In this document: piece after piece, positions 23,639-32,818 of the stretch
How the letters are laid out: every line of letters begins with the position of its first letter
Numbering within the stretch: the first letter of the stretch is position 1
Assembly (NCBI RefSeq): GCF_041321155.1
Contig: NZ_JBGGWB010000001.1
Coordinates: 1,678,501-1,742,500 of the forward strand
Direction: 5' to 3'
DNA from: Sphingomonas sp. IW22
Lineage (GTDB): Bacteria > Pseudomonadota > Alphaproteobacteria > Sphingomonadales > Sphingomonadaceae
DNA: 64,000 nt
Made by a program: the position numbers and the translations under genes
The notes under the pieces: generated by a model
What the model was told of the DNA's origin: nothing
The model's input: only the letters and a program-made list of their open reading frames with translations
Database searches by the model: none

Positions 23639-25057
23639 ATGACCAGCGAGACCGAGCTGCACGATCCCGAACGCGAGACGATCGATCGCGAAGCCGCCGG
23701 ATTCGACGAGGATGACCGGCTGCACCCCGATTTCGTCCGCGCCGTTCTGGACGCAGTCGAGGCCGGGGATGCGGAAGATGCGCTGGCGCGGGTCGAGCCG
23801 CTGCACCCCGCCGACATCGCCGACCTGATCGAGCTGACGCCTGCCGAACAGCGCGCTGCGCTGGCCGCTGCCATTGCCGAGCGAATCGACGGCGACGTGC
23901 TGGCGGAAATGAACGACTGGGTCCGCGACGAGCTGATCGACGCGCTCGGACCCCGCCAGCTGGCCGACATCGCCGCCGAACTGGATACCGACGACGCGGT
24001 CGCGATCATCGAGGATCTGGAGCCTGAGGATCAGCGCGAAGTGCTGCGCGCGCTGGACCCCGACGACCGTGCCGCGATCGAGGAGGCGCTGTCCTATCCG
24101 GAGGAATCGGCCGGACGCCTGATGCAGCGCGAGCTGATCGCGGTGCCGGAGCATTGGACCGTCGGCGACGTGCTGGATTACCTGCGCGCCGACGATCAGC
24201 TGACCACCGATTTCTGGGAAATCTTTGTCGTCGATCCGGCGCATCGGCCGGTCGGCACCTGTCACCTGTCGTGGATCCTTCGCACGCCGCGTGTCGTCAG
24301 CATCGCCGATGTGATGAAGCGCGAGCAGACGCTGATCCCCGTCGACATGGATCAGGAGGAAGTGGCGCTGCGCTTCCAGAAATATGCCCTGATCTCCGCC
24401 GCCGTGGTCGACAGCGGCGGGCGGCTGGTCGGCATGGTGACCGTCGATGACATCGTCCACATCATCAGCGAGGAAGCGGGCGAGGACGCGCTGTTGCTGT
24501 CCGGCGCGGGTGACGGCGACATCAACGAACCGGTGCGTGACAGTTACCGGGCGCGCGTCCGCTGGCTGATCGCCAATCTGGGCACTGCTTTGGTCGCATC
24601 GACGATCATTACCCAGTTCGAGGCGACGATCGCGCGCATGGTCGTGCTGGCGGCACTGATGCCGATCGTCGCGGGCGTGGGCGGCAATGCGGGGACACAG
24701 ACGCTGGCGGTGACGGTGCGCGCGCTTGCCACCAACCAGCTCACCCGTTCGAACGCGCTGTGGGCGGTGCGTCGCGAACTGGCGATCGCGCTGCTCAACG
24801 GGCTGACGGTGGCGGCGGTGATCGGCGTCGCGGTGGCGCTGTTCTTCTCCAACCCGGCGCTTGGCATGGTGATCGGCGCGGCGATGCTGTGCAACATCCT
24901 GATCGCGGGGCTGGCGGGGGTGGTCGTGCCGCTGACACTGGAACGGTTAAAGGCCGACCCGGCGATTTCGTCCTCGGTGTTCGTGACCATGGTCACCGAC
25001 TCGATGGGGTTCCTGGTCTTTCTGGGGCTTGCGACCGCCAGCGGCCTGGTGGGTTGA
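23639..25057 (+). CDS. mgtE: magnesium transporter MgtE
   Basis: A 472-residue Mg2+ channel/transporter. The cytosolic N domain of repeated acidic helices (LHPADIADLIELTPAEQRAAL... ELDTDDAVAIIEDLEPEDQ) spans about 30-145, a CBS pair about 150-275 (RLMQRELIAVPEHWTV; ADVMKREQTLIPVDMDQEEVA), and a five-helix membrane domain the rest, with the pore signature VGGNAGTQTLAV. Together these sense cytosolic Mg2+ and gate the pore. An ATG with AGGGAGG upstream marks the start. No magnesium riboswitch was recognised in the 132-bp gap before it. Confidence 0.95.
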   Translation: MTSETELHDPERETIDREAAGFDEDDRLHPDFVRAVLDAVEAGDAEDALARVEPLHPADIADLIELTPAEQRAALAAAIAERIDGDVLAEMNDWVRDELIDALGPRQLADIAAELDTDDAVAIIEDLEPEDQREVLRALDPDDRAAIEEALSYPEESAGRLMQRELIAVPEHWTVGDVLDYLRADDQLTTDFWEIFVVDPAHRPVGTCHLSWILRTPRVVSIADVMKREQTLIPVDMDQEEVALRFQKYALISAAVVDSGGRLVGMVTVDDIVHIISEEAGEDALLLSGAGDGDINEPVRDSYRARVRWLIANLGTALVASTIITQFEATIARMVVLAALMPIVAGVGGNAGTQTLAVTVRALATNQLTRSNALWAVRRELAIALLNGLTVAAVIGVAVALFFSNPALGMVIGAAMLCNILIAGLAGVVVPLTLERLKADPAISSSVFVTMVTDSMGFLVFLGLATASGLVG

Positions 25058-25079
25058 TCGTCGCGGGGGCGCCAACCAC

Positions 25080-25487
25080 ATGAGCGGGGCAATGCCGCTT
25101 CATCTGACCAAGGTCGCTTACGGCGCCGACAGCCTCGACGATATCCGCCAATGGTTTGCCGGTCGCACCGCCCCGGTCGTCACCACGCGTTACATGCCCA
25201 AGCGGCATGACGAAGTGGCGGGGCAGGGGTCGCTTTACTGGATTCATCGACACGCACTGGTCGCGCGCTCCCCCATTCTGGGCTTTGGAGAGGCGGAGCA
25301 GGGCCGCATCGCTATCCTGATCGACCCCCGGCTGGTGCTGGTGCAGGCACGCCCGCGCCGCGCGCATCAGGGCTGGCGCTATCTGGAGGGGGCGGATGCG
25401 CCGCCCGATCTGGACGATGCTGAGGAAAGCATTGCCGCGATGCCGCCCCGGCTGGTCGGTGAATTGAGCGCGCTGGCGCTACTTTGA
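25080..25487 (+). CDS. DUF1489 family protein
   Basis: A 135-residue protein recognised as DUF1489 (alphaproteobacterial). Conserved stretches are MPLHLTKVAYGADSLDDIRQW, TTRYMPKRHDEVAGQGSLYWIHRH and RIAILIDPRLVLVQARPRRAHQGWRYLEG. ATG at 25080 was chosen, 22 bp after mgtE; the methionine four codons later (25092) may be the true start. No membrane segment or signal. The 3' end overlaps the convergent GNAT gene by 9 bp. Function unknown, although its tight spacing to mgtE suggests co-transcription. Confidence 0.85.
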   Translation: MSGAMPLHLTKVAYGADSLDDIRQWFAGRTAPVVTTRYMPKRHDEVAGQGSLYWIHRHALVARSPILGFGEAEQGRIAILIDPRLVLVQARPRRAHQGWRYLEGADAPPDLDDAEESIAAMPPRLVGELSALALL

Positions 25488-25961
25488 CGCGGCCAGGCGG
25501 TTGAGAGCATCGCCCTCAAGCCGCTGCACGGTCCATTCCTCCATCGCGACGGCGCCCATCGCCCGGTAAAAGCCGATGGCGGGAGCGTTCCAGTCCAGCA
25601 CCGACCATTCGAACCGCGCACAGCCGCGCGCCACCGCCACTCCGGCCAGATGGGCAAGCAACGCCCGGCCCACGCCGTGCCCGCGCGCATCGGGGGTGAC
25701 GTACAGATCCTCAAGATACAGCCCGCGCCGCCCCTTCCACGTCGAGAAATTATGGAACCACAGCGCAAAGCCGACGGGCTCCCCGTCCAGCTCGGCAATC
25801 ACCGCTTCGGCGGCGGGCGCCGGGCCGAACAGCGCGTCGGCCAGCATGGCGGGCGTCGCCTCCACCGCGTCCGGCTCACGCTCGTAAGTGGCAAGCTCGC
25901 GCACGAACGCTAGCAACCGTTCGGCATCGTCGGGCGTCGCGGGGCGGATGTGGATCGTCAT
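25479..25961 (-). CDS. GNAT family N-acetyltransferase, diamine acetyltransferase-like
   Basis: A 160-residue acetyltransferase of the GNAT fold. Motif A is LYLEDLYVTPDARGHGVGRALLAHL, with the acetyl-CoA pyrophosphate loop R-G-x-G-x-G/R, and motif B is FEWSVLDWNAPAIGFYRAMGAV. The combination GLYLEDLYV and FEWSVLDWN is characteristic of spermidine/spermine-acetyltransferase-like members. ATG at 25961 gives the family start MTIHIRPATPDDAERLL and overlaps the EamA transporter stop by 4 bp, so the gene is the last of the ispG-EamA-GNAT run. Substrate is inferred only. Confidence 0.88.
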   Translation of the reverse strand: MTIHIRPATPDDAERLLAFVRELATYEREPDAVEATPAMLADALFGPAPAAEAVIAELDGEPVGFALWFHNFSTWKGRRGLYLEDLYVTPDARGHGVGRALLAHLAGVAVARGCARFEWSVLDWNAPAIGFYRAMGAVAMEEWTVQRLEGDALNRLAASK

Positions 25962-26848
25962 GGCAAAGCGGCCTCGGCAACGGGTTGGGCGTGGCGGCCG
26001 GTCGCCGCCCACAGGCACGCGCCGATGATCAGCACCGCGCCCGCCAGCGTCCAGCCCGATACCCGTTCCCCGAACACGAGAAACCCCAAGATCGAGGCCC
26101 AGACGAACGCGGTATATTCACTGGGCGCCAGCACACTGGCGGGTGCATGGGCATAGGCCCAACCCAGCAGCGCCAGCGACACCACCGCCAGCACCGCCGC
26201 CCCGGCAATCTCCACCCATTCGCCCGCTGGCCACTGAGCGAACCATGGTGCACCGATCGCAAAGACGATGGCGACCACCAGCGACTGGAAAAACGCGATT
26301 TCCGCGGGGCCGGTCAACAGCGACTGGCGGCGCATCACGATGATGTTCCACGCATAGCAGCATGCCGAGGCGAGGATCGCCAGCGCGCCCCGAAAGGCAT
26401 CGGGGCCAAGGTCGTTCTGCGCTTGCCCGGCCATGATGACCAACACCCCGGCAAAGGCCAGCACCGACGCGGTGACCGTTCGCCGCGAAATCCGCTCTCC
26501 CAGCAGCCATGCGGCCAGGAACAGCGACATCAGCGGGGCGATGTGGCTGAGCGCGATTGCCTGCGCCATCGGCACGCGCGCCAGCCCCCAGAAGAACAGC
26601 CACGACATGACGGCGGTGACGATGCCGCGCATGATATGCAGCCGCATCCCTTCGCGGCTGAGCGGCGGGCGCGGGCGGAGAAGATAGGGAACCCCACTGA
26701 CCGCCACGCCCACGACATTACGCCAGAAGAGCGCGGAATAGGCGCCGATGCCCAGCACCAGCCCCTTCATGATTGCGTCCATGCCCGAAAACACGGCAAT
26801 GCCCGCCGTCGCGACCGCAAAGGCCAGAAGGGGCGCGACCGGCGTCAA
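25958..26848 (-). CDS. DMT-superfamily (EamA) transporter
   Basis: A 296-residue protein of ten hydrophobic helices with two EamA repeats (about 10-135 and 150-285). The second half ends YTAFVWASILGFLVFGERVSGWTLAGAVLIIGACL, the family's C-terminal repeat signature. Such proteins export amino acids or other metabolites. It starts 9 bp after ispG and is overlapped by the GNAT gene, so it is probably co-transcribed with both. Substrate unknown. Confidence 0.9.
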   Translation of the reverse strand: MTPVAPLLAFAVATAGIAVFSGMDAIMKGLVLGIGAYSALFWRNVVGVAVSGVPYLLRPRPPLSREGMRLHIMRGIVTAVMSWLFFWGLARVPMAQAIALSHIAPLMSLFLAAWLLGERISRRTVTASVLAFAGVLVIMAGQAQNDLGPDAFRGALAILASACCYAWNIIVMRRQSLLTGPAEIAFFQSLVVAIVFAIGAPWFAQWPAGEWVEIAGAAVLAVVSLALLGWAYAHAPASVLAPSEYTAFVWASILGFLVFGERVSGWTLAGAVLIIGACLWAATGRHAQPVAEAALP

Positions 26849-26857
26849 GCGGATGGG

Positions 26858-27982
26858 TTATTCGGCGGCGATCTTTGCCGCTTCGTTCGCGGCCTCGATC
26901 TCGGCGGCCTTGGCCTCGACCAACGTGACGATGTGGTCGATCATGCCCGCATCGTCGATGGTGTGGCTGGTCATGCCCGACAGATAGACCATGTGCTTGC
27001 CGGCGCCCCCACCGGTCAGGCCGATATCGGTTTCGCGCGCTTCACCGGGGCCGTTGACGACGCAGCCCAGCACGCTGAGGCTCATCGGCGTGCGGATGTG
27101 CTGAAGCCGTTCCTCCAGCGTCTGCACGGTGCGGATCACGTCGAATCCCTGCCGCGCGCACGATGGGCAGGATACGACGCGCACGCCGCGATTGCGGATG
27201 CCCAGAGCCTTCAGGATTTCGAAGCCGACGCGCACTTCCTCTTCGGGTTCGGCCGACAGCGACACACGGATGGTGTCGCCAATCCCGAACCACAACAGGC
27301 TGCCGATTCCGATCGAGGATTTGACGGTCCCGCCGATCAGGCCGCCCGCCTCCGTAATGCCCAGGTGCAGCGGGCAATCGGTTGCCTCTGCCAGCCCCTG
27401 ATAGGCCGCGACCGCCAGGAACACGTCGGACGCCTTCACCGCGACCTTGTATTCGTGGAAATCATGGTCCTGCAGCAGCTTGATATGGTCCAGCGCGCTC
27501 TCGACCAGTGCCTCTGGACACGGCTCTCCATATTTTTCGAGCAGGTCCTTTTCCAGACTGCCCGCATTCACGCCGATGCGGATGGCGCAGCCATTGGCCT
27601 TGGCCGCGCGCACCACCTCTGCCACGCGCTCGTTCGAGCCGATATTGCCGGGATTGATCCGCAGGCACGCGGCGCCCGCATCGGCGGCTTCCAGCGCGCG
27701 CTTATAGTGGAAATGGATGTCGGCGACGATCGGCACGTTGGATGCGCGCACGATGGCGCCCAGCGCGGCGGTCGAATCGGTGTCGGGGCAGCTTACGCGG
27801 ATGATATCCACGCCCGCTTCCTCGCAGCGGCGGATCTGGTCGATCGTCGCGGCGGCGTCGCTGGTCGGCGTGTTCGTCATCGTCTGAACCGTCACCGGCG
27901 CATCGCCGCCGACGGGCACGTTGCCGACCATGATCTGGCGGCTCTGGCGGCGATGGATGTCGCGCCACGGACGGATCGACAT
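26858..27982 (-). CDS. ispG: 4-hydroxy-3-methylbut-2-en-1-yl diphosphate synthase
   Basis: IspG (GcpE) converts MEcPP to HMBPP in the non-mevalonate isoprenoid pathway using a [4Fe-4S] cluster. The cluster cysteines are visible in [14 protein letters not shown] and [17 protein letters not shown], with the active-site TIM-barrel segments [13 protein letters not shown] and [14 protein letters not shown]. The 374 residues match the bacterial type. It opens a three-gene run with the EamA transporter and GNAT genes. A 113-bp gap separates it from murA on the same strand. Confidence 0.97.
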   Translation of the reverse strand: MSIRPWRDIHRRQSRQIMVGNVPVGGDAPVTVQTMTNTPTSDAAATIDQIRRCEEAGVDIIRVSCPDTDSTAALGAIVRASNVPIVADIHFHYKRALEAADAGAACLRINPGNIGSNERVAEVVRAAKANGCAIRIGVNAGSLEKDLLEKYGEPCPEALVESALDHIKLLQDHDFHEYKVAVKASDVFLAVAAYQGLAEATDCPLHLGITEAGGLIGGTVKSSIGIGSLLWFGIGDTIRVSLSAEPEEEVRVGFEILKALGIRNRGVRVVSCPSCARQGFDVIRTVQTLEERLQHIRTPMSLSVLGCVVNGPGEARETDIGLTGGGAGKHMVYLSGMTSHTIDDAGMIDHIVTLVEAKAAEIEAANEAAKIAAE

Positions 27983-28095
27983 GAGCTGTCTCGCAAAGTT
28001 TCGGTTACTGCCGCGCGATATAGCCGCGCGGGGGACCGGGTGAAAGGCGCCGTGCTAAGAAAGGTCGCCCCGCCGGGACGACCCCGCCCGATCAA

Positions 28096-29376
28096 TCAGC
28101 CGCCGACGCGCTCGATATCGGCGCCCACGGCCTGAAGCTTTTCCTCCAACCGTTCGTAACCGCGATCCAGATGGTAGACGCGGTTCACCTCGGTCTCGCC
28201 CTCCGCCGCTAGTCCGGCGATGATCAGGCTCATCGACGCGCGCAGGTCGGTGGCCATCACCGGCGCACCGATCAGCGGCGTGACGCCGCGCACCAGCGCG
28301 GAACGTCCCGTCACCTGAATGTCGGCGCCCATCCGCGCCAGTTCGGGGACGTGCATGTAACGATTTTCGAAAATCGTCTCGGTCAGCACGCTGGTGCCCT
28401 CTGCCTTGGTCAGCATGGCCATGAACTGGGCCTGCATGTCAGTGGCGAAACCGGGATAGGGCGCGGTCGACAGGTTGAGCGGTGCGAGGCCGTTCGACGC
28501 CTCGATCAGGATCGCGTCGCGGCGTTCCTCGACCTTCACGCCCGCCTCGCTCAGTGCGGCAAGCGTCGCGCGCATGTCACCGGCATTCGCGCCGACCAGT
28601 TCCAGGCTGCCCCCCGTGATCGCAGCGGCACATGCATAGCTGCCCGCCTCGATCCGGTCGGGCATCACGCGATAGGTTGCGCCGTGCAGCCGGTCGACGC
28701 CGTCGATGGTCAGCGTTTCGGTGCCGATGCCGGTGATCGACGCGCCCATTGCCAGCAGGCAATTGCACAGGTCGACGATCTCAGGCTCGCGGGCTGCGTT
28801 TTCCAGGACCGTGGTGCCCCGTGCCAGCACGGCGGCCATCACCGCATTCTCGGTCGCGCCCACCGACACGACGGGGAAGGTATAGCGCCCGCCCGGCAGG
28901 CGCCCGCCCGGCGCCACCGCTTTGACATAGCCCGCGGTCAGCTCGATCTCGGCGCCCATCGCCTCCAACGCCTTGAGATGGAGGTCGATCGGCCGGTTGC
29001 CGATCGCGCAGCCGCCCGGCAGCGATACGGTGGCCTCGCCCGCGCGCGCGACCAATGGACCAAGGACCAGTATCGACGCCCGCATCTTTCGCACGATATC
29101 GTACGGCGCAATGGTGCTTGTCAGACGTTGGGCGCGCATCGTCATCACCCGGCCGAAATCGGCGGGATGCGCGCCCTCAACCATCGTCGAAACGCCGAGT
29201 TGGTTGAGGAGATGACCAAAGCCGTCCACGTCCGCCAGCCGCGGCAGGTTACGCAGCGTCAGCGGTTCGTCGGTGAGCAGCGCACAGGGCATCAGCGTCA
29301 GCGCTGCGTTCTTGGCGCCAGATACGGGAATACGGCCGGCCAGTCGGCGGCCGCCACGAATGAGGATACGGTCCAT
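28096..29376 (-). CDS. murA: UDP-N-acetylglucosamine 1-carboxyvinyltransferase
   Basis: MurA transfers enolpyruvate to UDP-GlcNAc, the first committed step of peptidoglycan synthesis. The N-terminal [25 protein letters not shown] and the catalytic loop [23 protein letters not shown] are present; the loop keeps the cysteine that reacts with fosfomycin. The end [21 protein letters not shown] is also typical. ATG at 29376 gives 426 residues; the frame continues 12 codons upstream without homology. It diverges from the Crp/Fnr gene across the 29377-29556 region. Confidence 0.97.
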   Translation of the reverse strand: MDRILIRGGRRLAGRIPVSGAKNAALTLMPCALLTDEPLTLRNLPRLADVDGFGHLLNQLGVSTMVEGAHPADFGRVMTMRAQRLTSTIAPYDIVRKMRASILVLGPLVARAGEATVSLPGGCAIGNRPIDLHLKALEAMGAEIELTAGYVKAVAPGGRLPGGRYTFPVVSVGATENAVMAAVLARGTTVLENAAREPEIVDLCNCLLAMGASITGIGTETLTIDGVDRLHGATYRVMPDRIEAGSYACAAAITGGSLELVGANAGDMRATLAALSEAGVKVEERRDAILIEASNGLAPLNLSTAPYPGFATDMQAQFMAMLTKAEGTSVLTETIFENRYMHVPELARMGADIQVTGRSALVRGVTPLIGAPVMATDLRASMSLIIAGLAAEGETEVNRVYHLDRGYERLEEKLQAVGADIERVGG

Positions 29377-29556
29377 CCGCGTGCTTCTAGGGCGCGGCCG
29401 GTCCGCCCGCAACGGGCGATACGGTTCTGACGTTACCGTCTCTGACCCTTTCTGAGCAGGCGGTAAACGTCCGGCAACCCTGTTTCTTGATCGACTTTAA
29501 TGCAACCTTTTCAAACGGCTGCTTTGCACACGAAACAGACGGGGGGAAACATAAGC

Positions 29557-30288
29557 GTGCCCGGGAGTTGTTTCGCGGACGTACTTAGCGAGCATATCGA
29601 TTTGACCGACGGCGAGCGTGCAACGCTCGAGCGGCTCGAAGAGCGTTCGCGTACGATCAAGCGCGGTGGGGTGCTGCGGCGCAGCAACGATCAGACTGGT
29701 GAACTCTATATGCTCCGCAAGGGGCTGATGATGACCTATGTTCTGCTCGACGATGGCAGCCGGCAAATCCTGCGCTTTCATTTTCCCGGCGACATGCTGG
29801 GCCTGTCGGCGCTTGTTTACAACGAAGCGCCAGAGACAATCTGCGCCGTCACCGAAAGCACGGTCTGCCCGTTCGAACGCTCGGCGCTGGGCGAACTGGT
29901 GGTTGAACATCCGCGGCTGGCCTCGATGATCCTCGCCTATGGTCAGGTGGAGCGGGTGGCGCTGACCGATCGGCTGGCGGCGCTGGGCCGCACATCGGCC
30001 AAGGCGCGCGTTGGCGCATTGTTGCTGGAATGGCGCAATCGCCTTCGCGCGACGGACAAGTCGATCGACAGCTTCATGCTGACCCTGACGCAGGAGGAGG
30101 TCGGCGACGCCACGGGGCTGACCGCGGTGCACGTCAACCGGATGCTGCGTCAGCTGGAGGAAGAGGGCATGATCGCGCGTGAGGGTCAGCGCGTGACCAT
30201 TCGTGACGAACGCGCGCTGATGGGCGTCACCAATTACGTCGACCGCTATCGCAACCTCGACTTGGGCTGGTTGCCGCAGGGCCGTTAA
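29557..30288 (+). CDS. Crp/Fnr family transcriptional regulator
   Basis: A regulator of 243 residues from GTG at 29557, which has GGGGGG nine bases before it; an ATG at 29500 would add 19 residues but has no ribosome site. A cyclic-nucleotide-binding-like beta barrel (ELYMLRKGLMMTYVLLDDGSRQILRFHFPGDMLGL) fills the first half, then a long dimerisation helix, then the HTH (LTQEEVGDATGLTAVHVNRMLRQLEEEGMI). The FNR four-cysteine cluster pattern is missing, so direct oxygen sensing through Fe-S is unlikely. A half-matching FNR-type site at 29487-29500 was not accepted as an operator. Effector unknown. Confidence 0.88.
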   Translation: MPGSCFADVLSEHIDLTDGERATLERLEERSRTIKRGGVLRRSNDQTGELYMLRKGLMMTYVLLDDGSRQILRFHFPGDMLGLSALVYNEAPETICAVTESTVCPFERSALGELVVEHPRLASMILAYGQVERVALTDRLAALGRTSAKARVGALLLEWRNRLRATDKSIDSFMLTLTQEEVGDATGLTAVHVNRMLRQLEEEGMIAREGQRVTIRDERALMGVTNYVDRYRNLDLGWLPQGR

Positions 30289-30947
30289 CTGCGGCCCAGC
30301 ACCTGATCCGCGACAAAGGGATTGCTGCGGCGTTCATCGCCGAAACGGCCGGGTTCGCCATGACCGGGCAGGAACACCGTGTCGTCGCCCATCGGCCATA
30401 ACTTGCTGACGATCGCCTCGATCAAAGCATCATGGTCGCCCAGCGGAAAGTCGGTGCGGCCGATGGAGCCGCGGAACAGCACGTCGCCGACGATCGCCAG
30501 TTTCGACGGCGCGTGATGGAACACCACATGGCCGGGCGTGTGGCCGGGGCAGTGCCACACATCCAGCGTCAATTCGCCGACCGTCACCTGCTCACCTTCG
30601 ACCAGCCAGCGTTCGGGTTCGAACGGCACGCCGCGAATGCCATAGTTGCGGCCATCCTCGTCCAGCCGCGCGATCCAGAAACGATCGGCCTCGTGCGGGC
30701 CTTCGATCGGCACGCCCAGCTTGTCGGCCAGCGGCTTTGCCTCCCCGCAATGGTCGATATGGCCGTGGGTCAGCAGAATCTTTTCGACCGTCACCCCGGC
30801 CTGCGCGATCGCCTGCTCGATCCGCGGCAGGTCCCCGCCGGGATCGACCACCGCCGCCTTCATCGTCGCGGTGCACCAGAACAGGGTGCAATTCTGCTGG
30901 AGCGGGGTGACGGGAATGATGGTGGCGCGAAGCGGAGGTTGGGTCAT
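30285..30947 (-). CDS. metallo-beta-lactamase-fold hydrolase, YcbL/glyoxalase II-like
   Basis: A 220-residue MBL-fold protein with the dinuclear metal site THGHIDHCG (HxHxDH), further ligands in CPGHTPGHVV and VGDVLFRGSIGRTDF, and the last histidine in VFLPGHGEPG. The lack of a long C-terminal extension points to the YcbL-type short glyoxalase II group rather than classical GloB, and the likely reaction is thioester hydrolysis of S-lactoylglutathione or similar. Its 3' end overlaps the Crp/Fnr gene by 4 bp; the 79-bp gap to pabB contains divergent promoters. Confidence 0.9.
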   Translation of the reverse strand: MTQPPLRATIIPVTPLQQNCTLFWCTATMKAAVVDPGGDLPRIEQAIAQAGVTVEKILLTHGHIDHCGEAKPLADKLGVPIEGPHEADRFWIARLDEDGRNYGIRGVPFEPERWLVEGEQVTVGELTLDVWHCPGHTPGHVVFHHAPSKLAIVGDVLFRGSIGRTDFPLGDHDALIEAIVSKLWPMGDDTVFLPGHGEPGRFGDERRSNPFVADQVLGRS

Positions 30948-31026
30948 GGACAGATTGCATAAGGATTGAGTGCGTTAAGGACAACGCGGGCTTGCCGCGC
31001 GGCCATTGCCCCGGCACTGTCCTTTC

Positions 31027-32784
31027 ATGGCGCTGTCTGCTCCTTTCGTCCTGCTCGACGATGCGCGTCAAGGCGGCGCGGGCGCACGGCTGTATCGCGC
31101 GCCGCGTGAGATCGTCGTCGCACGCCATGTGGACGCGGTCCTGCCGGCGCTTGAGGCGATCCGTGCGGGGCTGGGCAGGGGGCTGCATGCGGCGGGATTC
31201 GTTGCATATGGTGCGGGCGCGGCATTCGAATCGCGTGCGCCGGCGACGCCGCATGACCCGCTATTATGGTTCGGCCTGTTCGAACGGGCCGAGGCTTTCG
31301 ACATCGCCGACCTGCCCGATCCCCGCAGCGCCTGGGTGGGCGCGGCCGAGCCGGCGATCGACTTCGCCACCTATGCCACGCGGCTGGATCAGGTGCTGGC
31401 GCTGATCCGCGCGGGCGACATCTATCAGGCCAATCTGACCTTCCCCGCGCGGGCGCGGATCATGGGCGATCCGCTGGCCGCCTATGCCCGGTTGCGGCAG
31501 GCGTCGGGCGCGGGGTGGGGCGCCGTGGTGGCGACGGGGGCTGCAACGCATCTGTCGCTGTCGCCGGAGATGTTCTTTTCGCTCAAGGCCGGGCAGCTGA
31601 CCGCGCGACCGATGAAGGGCACCGCGCCGCGCGACTCCGATCCGCGCGTTGATGCCGCCGCCGCGTCGGCGCTGGCCGCTGATCCCAAGCAGCGCGCCGA
31701 AAACCTGATGATCGTCGACCTGATGCGCAACGACCTGTCGCGTGTCGCTCATCCGGGCAGCGTTCGGGTGCCGACCCTGTTCGACGTCGAACATTATCCC
31801 ACGGTCCACCAGATGACATCAACCGTCACGGCGGACCTCGCCCAGGGGCGCGACGCGGTCGACGCGCTGGCGGCGCTGTTCCCATGTGGCTCGATTACCG
31901 GGGCGCCCAAATTGCGCGCGATGCAGGCCATTGCCGGGATCGAGGATCAGCCGCGCGGCCTGTATACCGGTGCGATCGGGCATTTTGTGCCCAACGGCGA
32001 TGCCGCGTTCAATGTGGCGATCCGCACCCTGACGCTCCCTGCCGGGGCCGCGCACGCGACGCTGGGGCTGGGTTCGGGAATCGTCGCCGATTCGTCCGCA
32101 TCTGCCGAATGGGCGGAGTGCCTGGCCAAGGGCGCCTTTCTGACGGCGGGTGGACGCCGTTTCGACCTGATTGAAACGATGCGCTTCGACCCGCTTGACG
32201 GCGTGCTGCTGCTTGAGCGGCATCTTGAGCGGATGCGCAACAGTGCCCGCACCTTCGGCTTTGCGTTCGACCGGCATCTGGCCCGCAACGAATTGCAGGT
32301 CGCGACCTTTCGCTTGAGGGCACCGGCGCGGGTGCGCCTGCTCGTTTCACGCGAAGGGGCGATGGCGATCGAGAGCGCTCCGCTTCCGTCCGCGCCAACA
32401 GGGCCGATGAATGTCGCGCTCGTGCCGCTGCCGGTTCGGCCCGACGATTTCCGCTTGCGGCACAAGATCACCGACCGCGCCTTTTACGATGCCGCGCGCC
32501 GGGCGGCGCGCACTGACGAGGTGGTTTTCGTCGATCCCGACGGCTTTCTCACCGAAGGTAGCTTCACCAACGTCTTTGTCGAACGCGACGGCATTCTCGC
32601 CACGCCGCCGGCGACGCGCGGGCTGCTGCCGGGCGTGCTGCGCGGCGAATTACTGGCGACGGGCCGCGCGGTCGAACGGGATCTGCACGCAGAGGATCTG
32701 GCGGGCGGTTTCATGGTCGGCAATGCGCTGCGTGGACTGGTTTCCGCAGTTACGGTTGCCGCACCGCGACAGGGCAGCTTATAG
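31027..32784 (+). CDS. pabB: fused aminodeoxychorismate synthase component I / 4-amino-4-deoxychorismate lyase
   Basis: A 585-residue fusion for p-aminobenzoate synthesis in the folate pathway. Residues ~1-370 are a PabB chorismate-binding domain with GDIYQANLTFPAR, RPMKGTAPRD, MIVDLMRNDLSRVA and FPCGSITGAPKLRAM. The lysine in the PMKGT motif, where anthranilate synthase has alanine, supports aminodeoxychorismate synthase. Residues ~385-585 are a class IV PLP lyase (PabC), with the PLP lysine in RLRHKITDRAFYD and FLTEGSFTNVFVERDG plus LLPGVLRGELL. The glutamine amidotransferase partner (PabA) is not in the window. ATG at 31027 fits the domain start; another is 7 codons upstream. Confidence 0.93.
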   Translation: MALSAPFVLLDDARQGGAGARLYRAPREIVVARHVDAVLPALEAIRAGLGRGLHAAGFVAYGAGAAFESRAPATPHDPLLWFGLFERAEAFDIADLPDPRSAWVGAAEPAIDFATYATRLDQVLALIRAGDIYQANLTFPARARIMGDPLAAYARLRQASGAGWGAVVATGAATHLSLSPEMFFSLKAGQLTARPMKGTAPRDSDPRVDAAAASALAADPKQRAENLMIVDLMRNDLSRVAHPGSVRVPTLFDVEHYPTVHQMTSTVTADLAQGRDAVDALAALFPCGSITGAPKLRAMQAIAGIEDQPRGLYTGAIGHFVPNGDAAFNVAIRTLTLPAGAAHATLGLGSGIVADSSASAEWAECLAKGAFLTAGGRRFDLIETMRFDPLDGVLLLERHLERMRNSARTFGFAFDRHLARNELQVATFRLRAPARVRLLVSREGAMAIESAPLPSAPTGPMNVALVPLPVRPDDFRLRHKITDRAFYDAARRAARTDEVVFVDPDGFLTEGSFTNVFVERDGILATPPATRGLLPGVLRGELLATGRAVERDLHAEDLAGGFMVGNALRGLVSAVTVAAPRQGSL

Positions 32785-32818
32785 GCGCGCGCGAACGCAC
32801 CTCCGAAAGCCTGAAACC

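Noticed and set aside
25985..28135. Plus-strand open frame of 716 codons spanning the EamA and ispG genes
   Set aside because: It crosses two convincing minus-strand genes and contains only low-complexity Arg/His/Asp stretches.
29487..29500. Possible FNR/Crp box before the Crp/Fnr gene (TTGATCGACTTTAA)
   Set aside because: Only the left half TTGAT matches TTGAT-N4-ATCAA; the right half differs at two of five bases, and the site is close to what chance would give.
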